This document shows positions 1 through 9,130 of a DNA stretch of 64,000 nt, piece by piece. Source of the stretch: Bosea sp. ANAM02 (GTDB taxonomy: Bacteria > Pseudomonadota > Alphaproteobacteria > Rhizobiales > Beijerinckiaceae); assembly GCF_011764485.1 (NCBI RefSeq), contig NZ_AP022848.1, forward strand, positions 1,082,001 through 1,146,000, in the 5' to 3' direction. The stretch's first letter is position 1; every line of letters begins with the position of its first letter. Both the position numbers and the translations under genes were made by a program. Below the pieces are notes generated by a model. It did no database searches. It saw only the letters and a list, made by a program, of their open reading frames with translations, and was not told the DNA's origin.

Positions 1-795
1 AAGTTCGGCCATATCGCCGGCGACGCCATCTTCGTCGTGAAGATTGCGACGGGCTTCTACGACAACCCGGCCAAGGGCCTGCCGACGACCAGCGGGATGA
101 TGATCGCGCTCTCGGCCGAGACCGGCGCGGTCGTCGCGATCCTGCGCGACGAGGGCTGGCTCACCGATCTCAGGACGGCGCTCGCCGGCGCCATTGCGAC
201 GCGGGCCGGGATGCGGGCCGATGCGCGCCGGATCGGGATCGTGGGCGCTGGCACGCAGGCGCGGTTCCAGATCCGCGCCGCCGCACATCTGCTGCGCGAG
301 CGCGAGCCGCGCTTTGCGGTTTGGGCGCGTTCGCCCGAGAAGCTGGAGGCGCTAAGGCACGATATCGACGGAGAGGGGATAGTCGTCGAGCCGGTTAATG
401 AGCTGGAGGCGCTCTGCGCGCAATCGGATGCGCTTATCACCGTGACGCCGGCCGCCGCACCGATCATCCGCGACGACTGGATCAGGCCGGGTACGCATAT
501 CACCGCGCTCGGTGCCGATGCGCCGGGCAAGCAGGAGCTGGAAACGGCGCTGGTCGCACTCGCCGATGTCAGGATCGCGGATTCGCTGGAGCAGAGCCTC
601 GACCATGGCGAGTTCGCCGCCGCCGCCAAGGTCGGGTTGATCGACGCGGGCGATTGCGTCGAGCTGGGGGCGGTGCTGGCCGGGGATGTGCCGGCACGGC
701 GCTCGAACGAGGACATCACCATCGCCGATCTCACGGGGATCGCGGTGCAGGATATCGCGATCGCGCGGGTGGTGCTGGACGGGGTGGGGCGCTGA
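1..795 (+). CDS. Ornithine cyclodeaminase / mu-crystallin family protein (5' partial)
   Basis: The reading frame is open from the first base of the window, so the N-terminus is missing; about 264 residues are visible against a usual 310-330. The visible part starts at KFGHIAGDAIFVVKIATGFY, the substrate-domain segment of this family, then GLPTTSGMM, and a Rossmann NAD(P) site GIVGAGTQARFQIRA with ITVTPAAAPII after it. Members include ornithine cyclodeaminase (ornithine to proline plus ammonia), alanine dehydrogenase and ketimine reductases; substrate cannot be read from sequence. An aminotransferase and an M20 amidohydrolase lie nearby but on the other strand, so a shared amino-acid catabolic role is only a contextual suggestion. 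The internal GTG at 37 is not the true start. Confidence 0.9.
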   Translation, partial: KFGHIAGDAIFVVKIATGFYDNPAKGLPTTSGMMIALSAETGAVVAILRDEGWLTDLRTALAGAIATRAGMRADARRIGIVGAGTQARFQIRAAAHLLREREPRFAVWARSPEKLEALRHDIDGEGIVVEPVNELEALCAQSDALITVTPAAAPIIRDDWIRPGTHITALGADAPGKQELETALVALADVRIADSLEQSLDHGEFAAAAKVGLIDAGDCVELGAVLAGDVPARRSNEDITIADLTGIAVQDIAIARVVLDGVGR

Positions 796-817
796 CCGCT
801 TTCTTGTCCAACACGGC

Positions 818-923
818 GTCATCCCGGCCGGAGCGAAGCGAAGACCCGGGATTCATTCCTGAGCTTGTCCGATAAAGGCTCCGGCATGGAATCCCGGGTC
901 TCCCTGCGGTCGCCCGGGATGAC
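818..923. repeat. Palindromic intergenic repeat, family A copy 1
   Basis: Starts GTCATCCCGG and ends CCCGGGATGAC, with inner arms GACCCGGGATTCATTCC and GGAATCCCGGGTC. Similar copies lie at 2645, 16808 and 29923. It sits between two convergent genes, where a folded transcript could also end transcription. Confidence 0.8.
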
Positions 924-947
924 ATCGGAGGGGGCAGAGGGCCGTTT

Positions 948-2057
948 TCAACCCCTCTGCCGCGCTAGAAAGCGATCCATCCGAACCAGCCCATCTCTGA
1001 GCACCTCGGTCGGGACGCCGATGCCGACGCGGATATGGTTCTCGATGCCGAACCAGCTTCCGGCGACGACGAAGACGCTCTCCTCCTCGCGCAGCTTCTG
1101 CGAGAAGACCTCCGAGGGCATGGCGAGCGGATAGCGCAGGAAGGCCATGCCGCCGGCCTGAGGCCGCCGCCACGACCAGTCGTTATGTTGCGCCATCCAT
1201 TGCGCGACGAGATCGGCATTGCTGCGCAGCAGATCCCGGCCACGCGCAAGCAGGCGGCCGCGCGTTTCGGGGCGCATCACCTCTTCCGCGAGGATCTGGC
1301 TGAGGATGCCGCTGCCGATCGTGGTGTAATCCTGCCGCTCGGCCGCCGACGCCACGACCTCGGCGGGAACGACGATCCAGCCGAGACGCAGGCCGGGGCA
1401 GGCGAAGGATTTCGACAGGCTGGAGGTGACGACGACCTTGGGATAGCTGCCCCAGAGCGTCTCGGTTTCGGCCCCGTCGATCTCGCCGCCGCGATAGATC
1501 TCGTCGACCATAAGCCAGGCATCGTTGCGCTTGGCTGCTTCAATGAGGGCGGCGCGGCTTGCCGCCGAGAGCACGCTGCCGGTCGGGTTGGCCGGGTTGG
1601 TCACGGCGATCGCCTTGGCGCCGGCCGCGAGCTTGGCTAGGTGGGCCGGGCCGATCTGCCAGTCGGCATCGCCGGAAAGTTCCAGCCGGCGGATGTCGAA
1701 GCCGAGCGCGCGGCCGAGCCCATCGATCTGCATGAAGTTCGGCAGGGCGAAGACCAACGCGTCGCCGGGCTCGAACAGTGCCATCAGCGCGATCATCGTC
1801 GCTTCGGAGGAGCCGTTGGTCACGAGCACGTTCGCGGCGCTGGCGCCGGGATACCAGGAGGCGATGTTGGCGCGTAAGCCCGGCCGGCCATCGGTCCAGC
1901 CATAGCCGAGCGGCTGCTTCAGCAGATCGCGCGCGGCCTGTTCGCCGAGGATGTCCTCGATCGACCAGGGATGGACGCCGCTCTCGGTCAGGTTGATCTC
2001 GACGTCGTTCTCGAAGAGCGTCTGGTTCCGCTCCATCTGGAAAATGTCGAACTTCAC
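948..2057 (-). CDS. PLP-dependent aminotransferase, class I/II (fold type I)
   Basis: A protein of 369 residues. The PLP-binding lysine lies in VVVTSSLSKSFACPGLRLGW, preceded by the Asp/Tyr pair in WLMVDEIYRGGE and the NPANPTGSVLS loop that contacts the cofactor; the C-terminal arginine motif is IRVGIG. It should transfer an amino group between an amino acid and a 2-oxo acid in the cytosol; substrate is undetermined. The frame stays open upstream to 2435, but GTG at 2057 has GGGAGG five bases before it and gives the normal family length, so the longer start is rejected. A TTGGAC-N5-GTCCAA palindrome lies about 100 bases upstream and may be its operator. Confidence 0.9.
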   Translation of the reverse strand: MKFDIFQMERNQTLFENDVEINLTESGVHPWSIEDILGEQAARDLLKQPLGYGWTDGRPGLRANIASWYPGASAANVLVTNGSSEATMIALMALFEPGDALVFALPNFMQIDGLGRALGFDIRRLELSGDADWQIGPAHLAKLAAGAKAIAVTNPANPTGSVLSAASRAALIEAAKRNDAWLMVDEIYRGGEIDGAETETLWGSYPKVVVTSSLSKSFACPGLRLGWIVVPAEVVASAAERQDYTTIGSGILSQILAEEVMRPETRGRLLARGRDLLRSNADLVAQWMAQHNDWSWRRPQAGGMAFLRYPLAMPSEVFSQKLREEESVFVVAGSWFGIENHIRVGIGVPTEVLRDGLVRMDRFLARQRG

Positions 2058-2154
2058 GCGAGCCTCCCGCCTTGCGGCCTGTCGCTCGCCGCCGGGGGCG
2101 GCAAGGCTGTGCCGGCCATCTGTGCAGGCGGGGAAGGAGTGGGTCAAGGCAAAT

Positions 2155-2171
2155 TTGGACAATAAGTCCAA
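2155..2171. promoter_or_regulatory. Candidate operator, TTGGAC-N5-GTCCAA
   Basis: A perfect 6-base inverted repeat around AATAA in an AT-rich patch, with AATTTGGA repeated directly on the right side. It lies between the leftward aminotransferase (start 2057) and the rightward small gene at 2322, so it could serve either. No regulator gene is adjacent. Confidence 0.45.
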
Positions 2172-2321
2172 TTTGGAATTCTTGTTCACTAGGCCTGTTT
2201 GCCTGGCTTCGTAGTACCCTCGTCGCACGGAATTTTGAAGGTGAGTCGGCAGCGCAGCCGGCTGCGGATTTTCTCTTCGCCTTGCCGGGAACCGAGGCCG
2301 TCCTATATCCGTTGGCCAGCC

Positions 2322-2615
2322 ATGTTTGAATCGCCGATGCCTAGCTCGAATTTCCGCTTTCCCGGTGTCCTGAACTCCCAGGAATTGCTCGTCGCAGAAG
2401 CCGTCCAGGCCAGGGCCTGGGCTGCGATCGGGCATGACGAAAGGCTCGATACCGAGCTGGAGTCCGAGGCCCGCGACCGATTGGGACGGATCATCCTGCG
2501 CCTGATGTCGAGCGCCTCCGACTCGGTCTCGGACCTGACTTCTGCTGCCGTCGCCGAGTTCAAGGCGACCCGGCCGACGATCCGTGTCGAGCTGTCCGGG
2601 CCGCAGGGCGGCTAG
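2322..2615 (+). CDS. Small conserved-type hypothetical protein, 97 aa
   Basis: A 97-residue soluble protein beginning MFESPMPSSNFRFPGVLNSQ. The middle (about residues 20-70) is a charged, probably helical stretch (LLVAEAVQARAWAAIG, LESEARDRLGRIILRLM). There is no signal peptide, membrane segment or cysteine motif. Small proteins of this look occur in Rhizobiales genomes with no assigned function. The frame extends upstream to 2199 with Arg/Ser-rich, unlikely sequence, so ATG 2322 is preferred, although no strong Shine-Dalgarno precedes it. No function is proposed. Confidence 0.6.
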   Translation: MFESPMPSSNFRFPGVLNSQELLVAEAVQARAWAAIGHDERLDTELESEARDRLGRIILRLMSSASDSVSDLTSAAVAEFKATRPTIRVELSGPQGG

Positions 2616-2644
2616 GATTTTTAGTTTCCAAGCGAAACACGCGA

Positions 2645-2737
2645 GTCATCCCGGGCGACCGAAGGAAGACCCGGAATCCATTCCGGAACGGTTCAGGCAT
2701 GGATCCCGGATCTCCGCTTCGCTTCGTCCGGGATGAC
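2645..2737. repeat. Palindromic intergenic repeat, family A copy 2
   Basis: Starts GTCATCCCGGGCGACCGAAG and ends TCCGGGATGAC, with inner arms around ATCCATTCCGG. It lies between convergent genes and closely matches the copy at 29923. Confidence 0.85.
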
Positions 2738-2765
2738 GCGTGTCGTGTGACTTAGCTTAGCTCGT

Positions 2766-4187
2766 TCAATGCGCGGCCATGTCGAGCGGCGGCTCGACAT
2801 CGTCCGTGATCGGGTTGGCGAAGGGGTTCTTCGCGCGGAAGGCCGCGAACTCGTCCTTGGCCGCCTTGAGCAGGGCAGGATCGTTCAGCACGTCCATGGC
2901 GACGCCGGCCATGGCCTTGGCCGCAAGCGCGAGGCCCTTGTGGGCGGCCGGGGCGAGGCCTTGCGCAACGAGCTGCCAGGAATGGCCGGGCGTGCCGATC
3001 GCATAGCAGGCGGTGCGGCACTGCACGGTCGGGACGACCCAGCTGACCGTGCCGACATCGGTCGAGCCGACCGAGGTGTCGTTGCCTGCGCCGAGCGGAT
3101 AGATCTCGTCGCTCAGCGCCTCGCCCTCCTTCGGCTTCAGGTCGAAGCGGCCATAGGCGGCGGCGATGTCCTGCGGGCTCAGTGTCTGCTGGAACCTGGC
3201 GGCGAAGGCATGGTCGGCGGCATCGAAGCCGGGGCCGCCCAGCGCCAGTAGATTAGCCTGCATCGCCTCTTCCAGCGGGCGGTTACCGACGAGGTTCGCG
3301 TCGCCCGAGAGCTGCTTGATCGCGACGGTGGTCTCGCTCATTAGGGCAGCGCCCTCGGCGATCTTCTTCACGCGAGCGACGAGTTCCCACATCTCACCGA
3401 GTGTGGCGGCGCGGATGAGCTGGCGCGTCGTTGCCGTGGCCTGCACGACATTGGGAGCGATGCCGCCGGCATTGATGACCGCGTAATGCACGCGCGCCGT
3501 CGAAGGCATGTGCTCGCGCATGTAGTTGACGCCGATATGCATCAATTCGACCGCATCGAGCGCCGAGCGGCCGAGATGGGGTGCCGCGGCGGCATGCGAA
3601 GCACGGCCCGAGAAGGTGAACTCGATCTCGACGCAGGCGAGCGAGAAGGCGCGGTTGACGCCGTTGAACGAGGCCGGATGCCAGCACAAAGCGATATCGA
3701 CATCGTCGAAGGCGCCGGCGCGGACCATGAAGCCCTTGGCCGAGCCGCCTTCTTCCGCCGGGCAGCCATAGTAGCGCACGCGGCCCTTCAATCCGTTGGC
3801 TGCGAGATAGTCCTTCACCGCAGCAGCGGCGAGCAGTGAGGCGGAGCCCAGCATGTTATGGCCGCAACCATGGCCGTTGCCGCCCTTCTCGACTGGGGTC
3901 TCGGTAGAGACGCCGGCCTCCTGGCTCAGGCCGGGCAGGGCGTCGAACTCGCCCATGATCGCGATGACCGGGCCGCCTTCGCCGGCTTCACCGATCACCG
4001 TGGTCGGAATGCCCGCGACGCCCGTGGTGACGCGGAAGCCCTCGCTCTCCAGCATGGCGCCGTGCTCGGCGGCCGAGCGGACCTCCTGATAGTTCAGCTC
4101 GGGCATGTGCCAGATGCGGTCGGAGAGCCCGAAATAGGCCTGGGCCTTGTCGTCGATCCGACGCCAGACATCCTTGCTGTTGCTCAT
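2766..4187 (-). CDS. M20 family metallo-amidohydrolase, AbgB-like
   Basis: 473 residues, the usual length for AbgB-type amidohydrolases. Metal-binding and catalytic segments seen are IAIMGEFDALPG (Asp at the bridging position), GHGCGHNMLGSASLL, and PAEEGGSAKGFM carrying the general-base Glu pair; the lid domain (about 185-300) carries FSGRASHAAAAPHLGRSALD. These enzymes cleave amide bonds such as p-aminobenzoyl-glutamate or N-acyl amino acids; the true substrate is unknown. ATG 4187 follows AGGAGGAGC at good spacing; a longer open frame to 4559 runs through a repeat and is rejected. The next gene rightwards is divergent, and the intervening 390 bases hold repeat B1. Confidence 0.9.
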   Translation of the reverse strand: MSNSKDVWRRIDDKAQAYFGLSDRIWHMPELNYQEVRSAAEHGAMLESEGFRVTTGVAGIPTTVIGEAGEGGPVIAIMGEFDALPGLSQEAGVSTETPVEKGGNGHGCGHNMLGSASLLAAAAVKDYLAANGLKGRVRYYGCPAEEGGSAKGFMVRAGAFDDVDIALCWHPASFNGVNRAFSLACVEIEFTFSGRASHAAAAPHLGRSALDAVELMHIGVNYMREHMPSTARVHYAVINAGGIAPNVVQATATTRQLIRAATLGEMWELVARVKKIAEGAALMSETTVAIKQLSGDANLVGNRPLEEAMQANLLALGGPGFDAADHAFAARFQQTLSPQDIAAAYGRFDLKPKEGEALSDEIYPLGAGNDTSVGSTDVGTVSWVVPTVQCRTACYAIGTPGHSWQLVAQGLAPAAHKGLALAAKAMAGVAMDVLNDPALLKAAKDEFAAFRAKNPFANPITDDVEPPLDMAAH

Positions 4188-4286
4188 CGGAAAAGCTCCT
4201 CCTGCGCGGGCTTTAGGCCCGTTTCCGTGCCGGTTTCTGGCATGGGGCGATGGTGGCTCACAAGCGGGGGGCCCTCGGAGCCGCCT

Positions 4287-4418
4287 GTCATCCCGTGCGC
4301 ACTGCAGCGTGAAACGCTGCGGCGCAGACACGGGACCGCTTTCAGAAGGGGCACCCTCTTGTCGCGCAGTTCCGTGTCTGCGCAGCGGCATTGCATGCCG
4401 CAGCGCGCACGGGATGAC
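4287..4418. repeat. Palindromic intergenic repeat, family B copy 1
   Basis: Starts GTCATCCCGTGCGCACTGCA and ends GCGCACGGGATGAC; the centre holds GCAGACACGGGACCG and its near-complement. Copies lie at 7018 and 13307. Together with some 160 bases of unremarkable sequence to 4579 it fills the gap between the divergent M20 and transketolase-like genes. Confidence 0.85.
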
Positions 4419-4579
4419 GCCCATCACGCGCGCTTCCAACGATGATTGGTGGATTTCGTCGCCTGGCAGCGGCGCCATGGCGGAAACCGCCAAAACGGCG
4501 CGCGTCGACACAGAAATTTGGCTCGTTCTGCCGGTACTTCCGTGCATGATCGGCGGCACTGGGAGTTCGGGCCAAATTC

Positions 4580-6979
4580 ATGACAACAGATCCGCGCCTG
4601 CCGTTTCTCGCCGAGCTGGAGAAGAAGATCCTCTGGCTGGCTTCGTGGACGATCCACAACGCCAACCACATCCGCCAGAACGACGACGGCATGAAGGTGG
4701 GCGGGCACCAGGCCTCCTCGGCCTCGCTCGCCACGATCATGACCGCGCTCTACATGGCCGCCCTGAAGCCGCAGGACCGGGTGGCGGTGAAGCCGCATGC
4801 CTCGCCGATCTTTCATGCCATCAACTATCTGATGGGCCTGCAGACGCGCGAGAAGCTCGAAAACTTCCGCGGCTACAAGGGCGCGCAGAGCTATCCTTCG
4901 CGGACCAAGGATATCGACGATGTCGATTTCTCGACCGGCTCGGTCGGCCTCGGTGTTGCGCAGACCCTGTTCTCCTCGCTGACGCAGGACTATGTGAAGG
5001 CGCATGGCTGGGCGAAGGATCGGCCGGAAGGCCGCATGGTCTCGCTGATCGGTGATGCCGAACTCGACGAGGGCAATATCTTCGAAGCCCTGATGGAGGG
5101 CTGGAAGCACGGCCTGCGCAATACCTGGTGGATCATCGACTATAACCGCCAGTCGCTCGATGCGGTGATCCGCGAGGGGCTCTACGACCGGTTCGAGACG
5201 ATGTTCCGCAATTTCGGCTGGGACGTGGTCACGCTGAAATACGGCTCGCTGCAGCAGGCGGCCTTCAAGGAGAAGGGCGGCGAGCGGCTGAAGGCCTGGA
5301 TCGATTCCTGCCCGAACCAGCTCTATTCGGCCCTGACCTTCCAGGGCGGCGCGGCCTGGCGCAAGCGCCTGATGGACGATCTCGGCGACCAGGGGCCGGT
5401 GACCACGCTGATCGAGAAGCGCTCCGACGCCGAGCTTTCCAAGCTGATGTGCAACCTCGGCGGCCACGACCTGCCGTCCATCCTCGAAGCCTTCGAGGCG
5501 ATCGATCATGACCGGCCGGTCTGCTTCCTAGCCTATACGGTGAAGGGCTTCGGGCTGCCGATCGCCGGGCACAAGGACAACCATGCCGGGCTGATGACCA
5601 AGGAGCAGCTCGACAGCTTCCGCAAGGCGAATGGCGTCCGTCCCGGCCATGAATGGGATCTGTTCGAGGGTATCGGTCTGCCGGAGAGCGAGATGCGGGC
5701 CTTCCTCGACAAGGTTCCGTTCTTCTCGGAAGGGCGCCGGCGCTTCTCGGCGGCCAAGCTGCCGGTGCCGGCGAAGCTGGAGGCCGGCATCCAGCCCTCG
5801 ATGTCGACGCAGATGGGCTTCGGCAAGGTGCTCGACGATCTCGCCAAGACGGGCGGGCCGCTGGCCGATCGCATCGTCACGACGGCGCCGGATGTCACCG
5901 TCTCGACCAATCTCGGGCCGTGGGTGAACCGGCGCGGGCTCTTCGCCAAGGCGTCGATGGCCGACACCTTCAAGGACGAGCGCATTCCCTCGATGCAGAA
6001 ATGGGAGTTCTCGCCGAAGGGCCAGCATGTCGAGCTCGGCATCGCCGAGATGAACCTGTTCATCAACCTCTCGGCGCTCGGCCTGTCGCATTCGATCTTC
6101 GGCGAGCGGCTGATCCCGATCGGGACGCTCTACGATCCCTTCATCTCGCGCGGGCTCGATGCGCTGAACTATGCCTGCTACCAGGATGCGCGCTTCATGG
6201 TGGTGGCGACGCCGTCGGGCGTGACATTGGCGCCGGAGGGTGGCGCGCATCAGTCGATCGCGACGCCCTTGATCGGCATGAGCCAGGACGGGCTCTGCTC
6301 CTTCGAGCCGGGCTTCGTCGACGAACTCGCGGTGATGATGCGCTGGTCCTTCGACTACATGCAGCGCGACGGCGAGGGTGATCCCGACGAGCGCACCTGG
6401 TTGCGCGACGAGACCGGCGGCTCGGTTTACTTGCGCCTCTCCACCCGGCAGGTCGAGCAGCCGAGCCGGACGATGACGCCCGAGCTGGAGCGCGCCATCA
6501 TCGACGGTGCCTATTGGCTCAGGAAGCCCGGCCCGAACGCCTCGGTCGTGATCGCCTATACCGGTGCGGTGGCGCCGGAGGCGATCGAGGCGGTCGGGTT
6601 GCTCTCGGAGGACCGGCGCGATGTCGGCCTGCTCGCGATCACCTCGGCGGACCGGCTCAATGCCGGCTGGCAGGCGGCTGAGCGGGCGCGCCAACGCGGC
6701 AACCATGCCGCGACGAGCCATGTCGAGCGGCTGCTCGGCGAGCTCTCGCGCGATTGCGGCATCGTCTCGGTGCTGGACGGGCATCCGGCAACACTCGCCT
6801 GGCTCGGCAGCGTCCATGGCCATCGGCAGAAGGCGCTCGGCGTCGAGCATTTCGGCCAGACCGGCACGGTGGCGGATCTCTACCGTCATTTCGGCATCGA
6901 CGCGAATGCGATTGTGCATGCGGCGAACGCGGCGGCGCCGGGGCGGCCGGTGCGCTATCTCAGGGCGCTGCCGGAATAA
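4580..6979 (+). CDS. Transketolase / pyruvate dehydrogenase E1 (AceE-like) family protein
   Basis: A 799-residue thiamine-diphosphate enzyme. The N-terminal third has the TPP fold: FHAINYLMGL, SYPSRTKDIDDVDFSTGSVG, and the metal/TPP motif GDAELDEGNIFEA, closing at NTWWIIDYNRQS. The middle is a transketolase pyrimidine-binding domain with VELGIAEMNLFINLSALG, holding the Glu that activates the aminopyrimidine ring, then the C-terminal regulatory domain with a late GHPATLAWLG. The DVDFSTGSVG and NYNRQS-like features match homodimeric PDH E1 (AceE) better than classical transketolase, but it is about 90 residues short of AceE and has no adjacent E2 gene. Reaction therefore uncertain (2-oxo acid decarboxylase or ketol transfer). 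No strong ribosome site is seen before ATG 4580. Confidence 0.85.
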   Translation: MTTDPRLPFLAELEKKILWLASWTIHNANHIRQNDDGMKVGGHQASSASLATIMTALYMAALKPQDRVAVKPHASPIFHAINYLMGLQTREKLENFRGYKGAQSYPSRTKDIDDVDFSTGSVGLGVAQTLFSSLTQDYVKAHGWAKDRPEGRMVSLIGDAELDEGNIFEALMEGWKHGLRNTWWIIDYNRQSLDAVIREGLYDRFETMFRNFGWDVVTLKYGSLQQAAFKEKGGERLKAWIDSCPNQLYSALTFQGGAAWRKRLMDDLGDQGPVTTLIEKRSDAELSKLMCNLGGHDLPSILEAFEAIDHDRPVCFLAYTVKGFGLPIAGHKDNHAGLMTKEQLDSFRKANGVRPGHEWDLFEGIGLPESEMRAFLDKVPFFSEGRRRFSAAKLPVPAKLEAGIQPSMSTQMGFGKVLDDLAKTGGPLADRIVTTAPDVTVSTNLGPWVNRRGLFAKASMADTFKDERIPSMQKWEFSPKGQHVELGIAEMNLFINLSALGLSHSIFGERLIPIGTLYDPFISRGLDALNYACYQDARFMVVATPSGVTLAPEGGAHQSIATPLIGMSQDGLCSFEPGFVDELAVMMRWSFDYMQRDGEGDPDERTWLRDETGGSVYLRLSTRQVEQPSRTMTPELERAIIDGAYWLRKPGPNASVVIAYTGAVAPEAIEAVGLLSEDRRDVGLLAITSADRLNAGWQAAERARQRGNHAATSHVERLLGELSRDCGIVSVLDGHPATLAWLGSVHGHRQKALGVEHFGQTGTVADLYRHFGIDANAIVHAANAAAPGRPVRYLRALPE

Positions 6980-7017
6980 GCAGGGCGCAGGAGGGTAGCG
7001 CGCGCTTTGTGAAGAGT

Positions 7018-7150
7018 GTCATCCCGCACGCGCTGCGGCATGTAGTGCTGCTGCGCAGATGCGGGACCGCGCGACGAGAAGGCGCCTTTTCCGGGAGACG
7101 GTCCCGTGTCTGCGCAGCAGCGTTTCAGGCTGCAGCGCGCACGGGATGAC
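7018..7150. repeat. Palindromic intergenic repeat, family B copy 2
   Basis: Starts GTCATCCCGCACGCGCTGCG and ends GCGCGCACGGGATGAC, with GCAGATGCGGGACCG and CGGTCCCGTGTCTGCGCAGC inside. It fills most of the convergent gap between 6979 and 7175. Confidence 0.85.
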
Positions 7151-7174
7151 AGGAGCGCTTCAGAAAAGCGCCGC

Positions 7175-7480
7175 TCAGAAGCGCGGCGTCGCGAAGGTGT
7201 TCGCGAACGGGTTCGCGCCCGCGCCGATACGGCCGGGCAGGGTGCCTTCGCCGTAGAGATCGCCGGTGTTCACATAGACCGGCGAGGCCGACATGTGCTG
7301 GCTGGCATAGCGGTTCATCGAGCCGACAGGCACGACGTTGCCGGCGTCGAGGTAGCTGCGTTTCTGGACGGTGACGCGCAGGGGACCGCGGCGATTCTGC
7401 GCCTCGGCGATGCTCGCCATGACGGTCGAGGCCGTCGCAGCGACGGCGAGGATGGCGGCAATGCGCTTGAACGACATCAT
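7175..7480 (-). CDS. Small exported hypothetical protein
   Basis: 101 residues with a clear signal peptide: MMSFKRIAAILAVAATAS followed by a likely signal peptidase site after SIAEA-Q. The mature part is about 75 residues, rich in Asn, Gly and aromatic residues (NRRGPLRVTVQKRSYLDAGN, then SASPVYVNTGDLYG). Asn/Tyr-rich small periplasmic proteins like this are common in Rhizobiales without known role. Start 7480 is chosen because CGGAG lies nine bases upstream; ATG 7477 directly after it is equally possible. The frame open to 7540 adds an unlikely leader before the signal peptide. Confidence 0.7.
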   Translation of the reverse strand: MMSFKRIAAILAVAATASTVMASIAEAQNRRGPLRVTVQKRSYLDAGNVVPVGSMNRYASQHMSASPVYVNTGDLYGEGTLPGRIGAGANPFANTFATPRF

Positions 7481-7569
7481 GACGGCAATCTCCGGGAGTG
7501 GACCGATCCACTCGATGTAAGCATCCCAAAACCGGCGCAAAGACTAGCACCGCGTCGTTAACAACTTTG

Positions 7570-8652
7570 TTAGCGCTCGCGACGCGGCTTTCTCATGCGG
7601 CGCGGTCGCGGCTCGGGCATCGGCTCACCGGTCGCGGTTTTCATGCGCAGGGCCGGCACGGTGCCGTCCGCGTCGAGCCAGGAGACCTTGCGGCCGGTTG
7701 CCGCGAGGCGCGGCGTGGCGCAGCCCGGCTGGCGCCGCAGCTCGCTGCGGGCGAAGGCGGCGCGCAACGCGGGTTCGGCCCCGGCATTGGCGAGGTCGAG
7801 CCGGTCGATCAGGCAGGTCAGTTGCCTGCGGTCGCTGGGTCTGGCGCCGGCGCACCACCAGCCGCTCATCGCGAAGGGCGCGTCGGCGCCGACCGTGCGG
7901 AAGGCGAGGCAGGCGCGGCTTTCGCTGCCGTCGCCGAGGACAATGTCGGCGGTCTCGAGCGGGCCGAAACGGGTTTCGATCATGGCCGGCATGCTGCCGC
8001 GCTCGACGGCGAGGCTGCGAAGCGCCGCCACATGGACCAGCGCGACGGTGAAGGAGCTGGAGCCGGCGGCGAGGCCGTCGCCCGTCCGCAGGCGCAGGGA
8101 GAGATGGGGGGCGGAGCCGGCGAAGGCGCCGAAGCTCAACAGGTCCTCGCGCTGGCTGCCGTCCCGGCTGCGGCGGGCTTCGATCGCGGGAGCGTCGCGG
8201 CCGAGTTCTGGAGCCTCCAGATTGAAGATCGCGATCGGGCGGGTGATCGCGACCCAGTCCGCTTCGGTTGCCGCGAGAAGCGGTTTGCGGCCGGGGGCGT
8301 CGGTCCGGGTCGTGGCTGCCGCTACGGGGGACGCGATACTGGCGAGCCGGGGCCTGCCTTCGCCGTTTCCGGACAGTGCCGTGACGAGCGCGGCCGTCAG
8401 GCTGATGCCGCCGAGCGCGGCCGCGATGCGCCAGGCCAAGGCACCGGGCAGACCCAGATTGCCGCGCGGCATGAGGCGACGACCCAGACGGCAGGCAGAT
8501 CGGAAAGCGCCTTCGATGCGGTCGGCGCCTGTGATGAGGAGAGGGACGAGATCGATGGTGGCCAGTCGTGACCATGCGCTGCGGCACAGCGCGCCGGCGC
8601 GGGCCAGCCAAGGCCGCAACTGTAACAGCAGCGGCCGCAACCGCTCGATCAT
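7570..8652 (-). CDS. Membrane-anchored hypothetical protein
   Basis: About 360 residues. The N-terminal 70 are basic and amphipathic (MIERLRPLLLQLRPWLARAG), followed by one membrane span at about residues 68-92 (GALAWRIAAALGGISLTAAL). The remaining ~260 residues would be periplasmic and contain three cysteines (ESRACLAF, SGWWCAGARP, RRQLTCLIDR) that could form disulfides. The C-terminus is Pro/Arg-rich (EPRPRRMRKPRRER). I recognise no domain. ATG 8652 lacks a good Shine-Dalgarno; the frame is open to 8715, so the start is uncertain by about 20 residues. Confidence 0.65.
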   Translation of the reverse strand: MIERLRPLLLQLRPWLARAGALCRSAWSRLATIDLVPLLITGADRIEGAFRSACRLGRRLMPRGNLGLPGALAWRIAAALGGISLTAALVTALSGNGEGRPRLASIASPVAAATTRTDAPGRKPLLAATEADWVAITRPIAIFNLEAPELGRDAPAIEARRSRDGSQREDLLSFGAFAGSAPHLSLRLRTGDGLAAGSSSFTVALVHVAALRSLAVERGSMPAMIETRFGPLETADIVLGDGSESRACLAFRTVGADAPFAMSGWWCAGARPSDRRQLTCLIDRLDLANAGAEPALRAAFARSELRRQPGCATPRLAATGRKVSWLDADGTVPALRMKTATGEPMPEPRPRRMRKPRRER

Positions 8653-9130
8653 TTCATCGGAACGCACACGCAACCCGTCACTCCCGCGCGGCGCAAGGCC
8701 TGCCGCGCCACCCATCGTCAGGCGGGCAGGCTGGACGCGGAGAGTCGCCGCCGGGTTACCGGCGCCGGCCGATCGACCGGAAGCGTGAACAGGAGGTCAA
8801 CGATCACGGTTAATGGGTGGCCGAGGCCGTGGCTATGAGGAGGAGATTGACTTTTCGTCGTTCCCGGTGTTCTGACAGGGCGTGGTGCAAGGTTGCGCCG
8901 CCTTGCGAAGTTTTCAGCCCTTCGGGATTGGCTCTGTGACTGTCCGTCCGACGACGACGAAACTCACGACCAAAACGACGACCGGGAAAACCGGCCTGTC
9001 GCGCTGACGCTTCGCCTCGGTTCCGGGTCCATCTCCCCCCGGCGGGGAGAGATCGCCGAACCCGCCCGAAACCGGTGCGGGGCGGCCCCAAAGGGAGACC
9101 CGAACCGCCTTATCCGCAAAGGATCACATC
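8653..9130. other. Long intergenic region upstream of asd
   Basis: About 415-480 bases between divergent genes with no credible coding frame. The one structure noted is an inverted repeat TCTCCCC-N5-GGGGAGA at 9032-9050, 80 bases before asd, which could fold in the asd leader. No riboswitch was recognised. Confidence 0.5.

Noticed and set aside
5528..6919. 463-codon leftward frame opposite the transketolase-like gene
   Set aside because: Arg/His-rich, no domain, and the plus-strand frame has clear TPP motifs.
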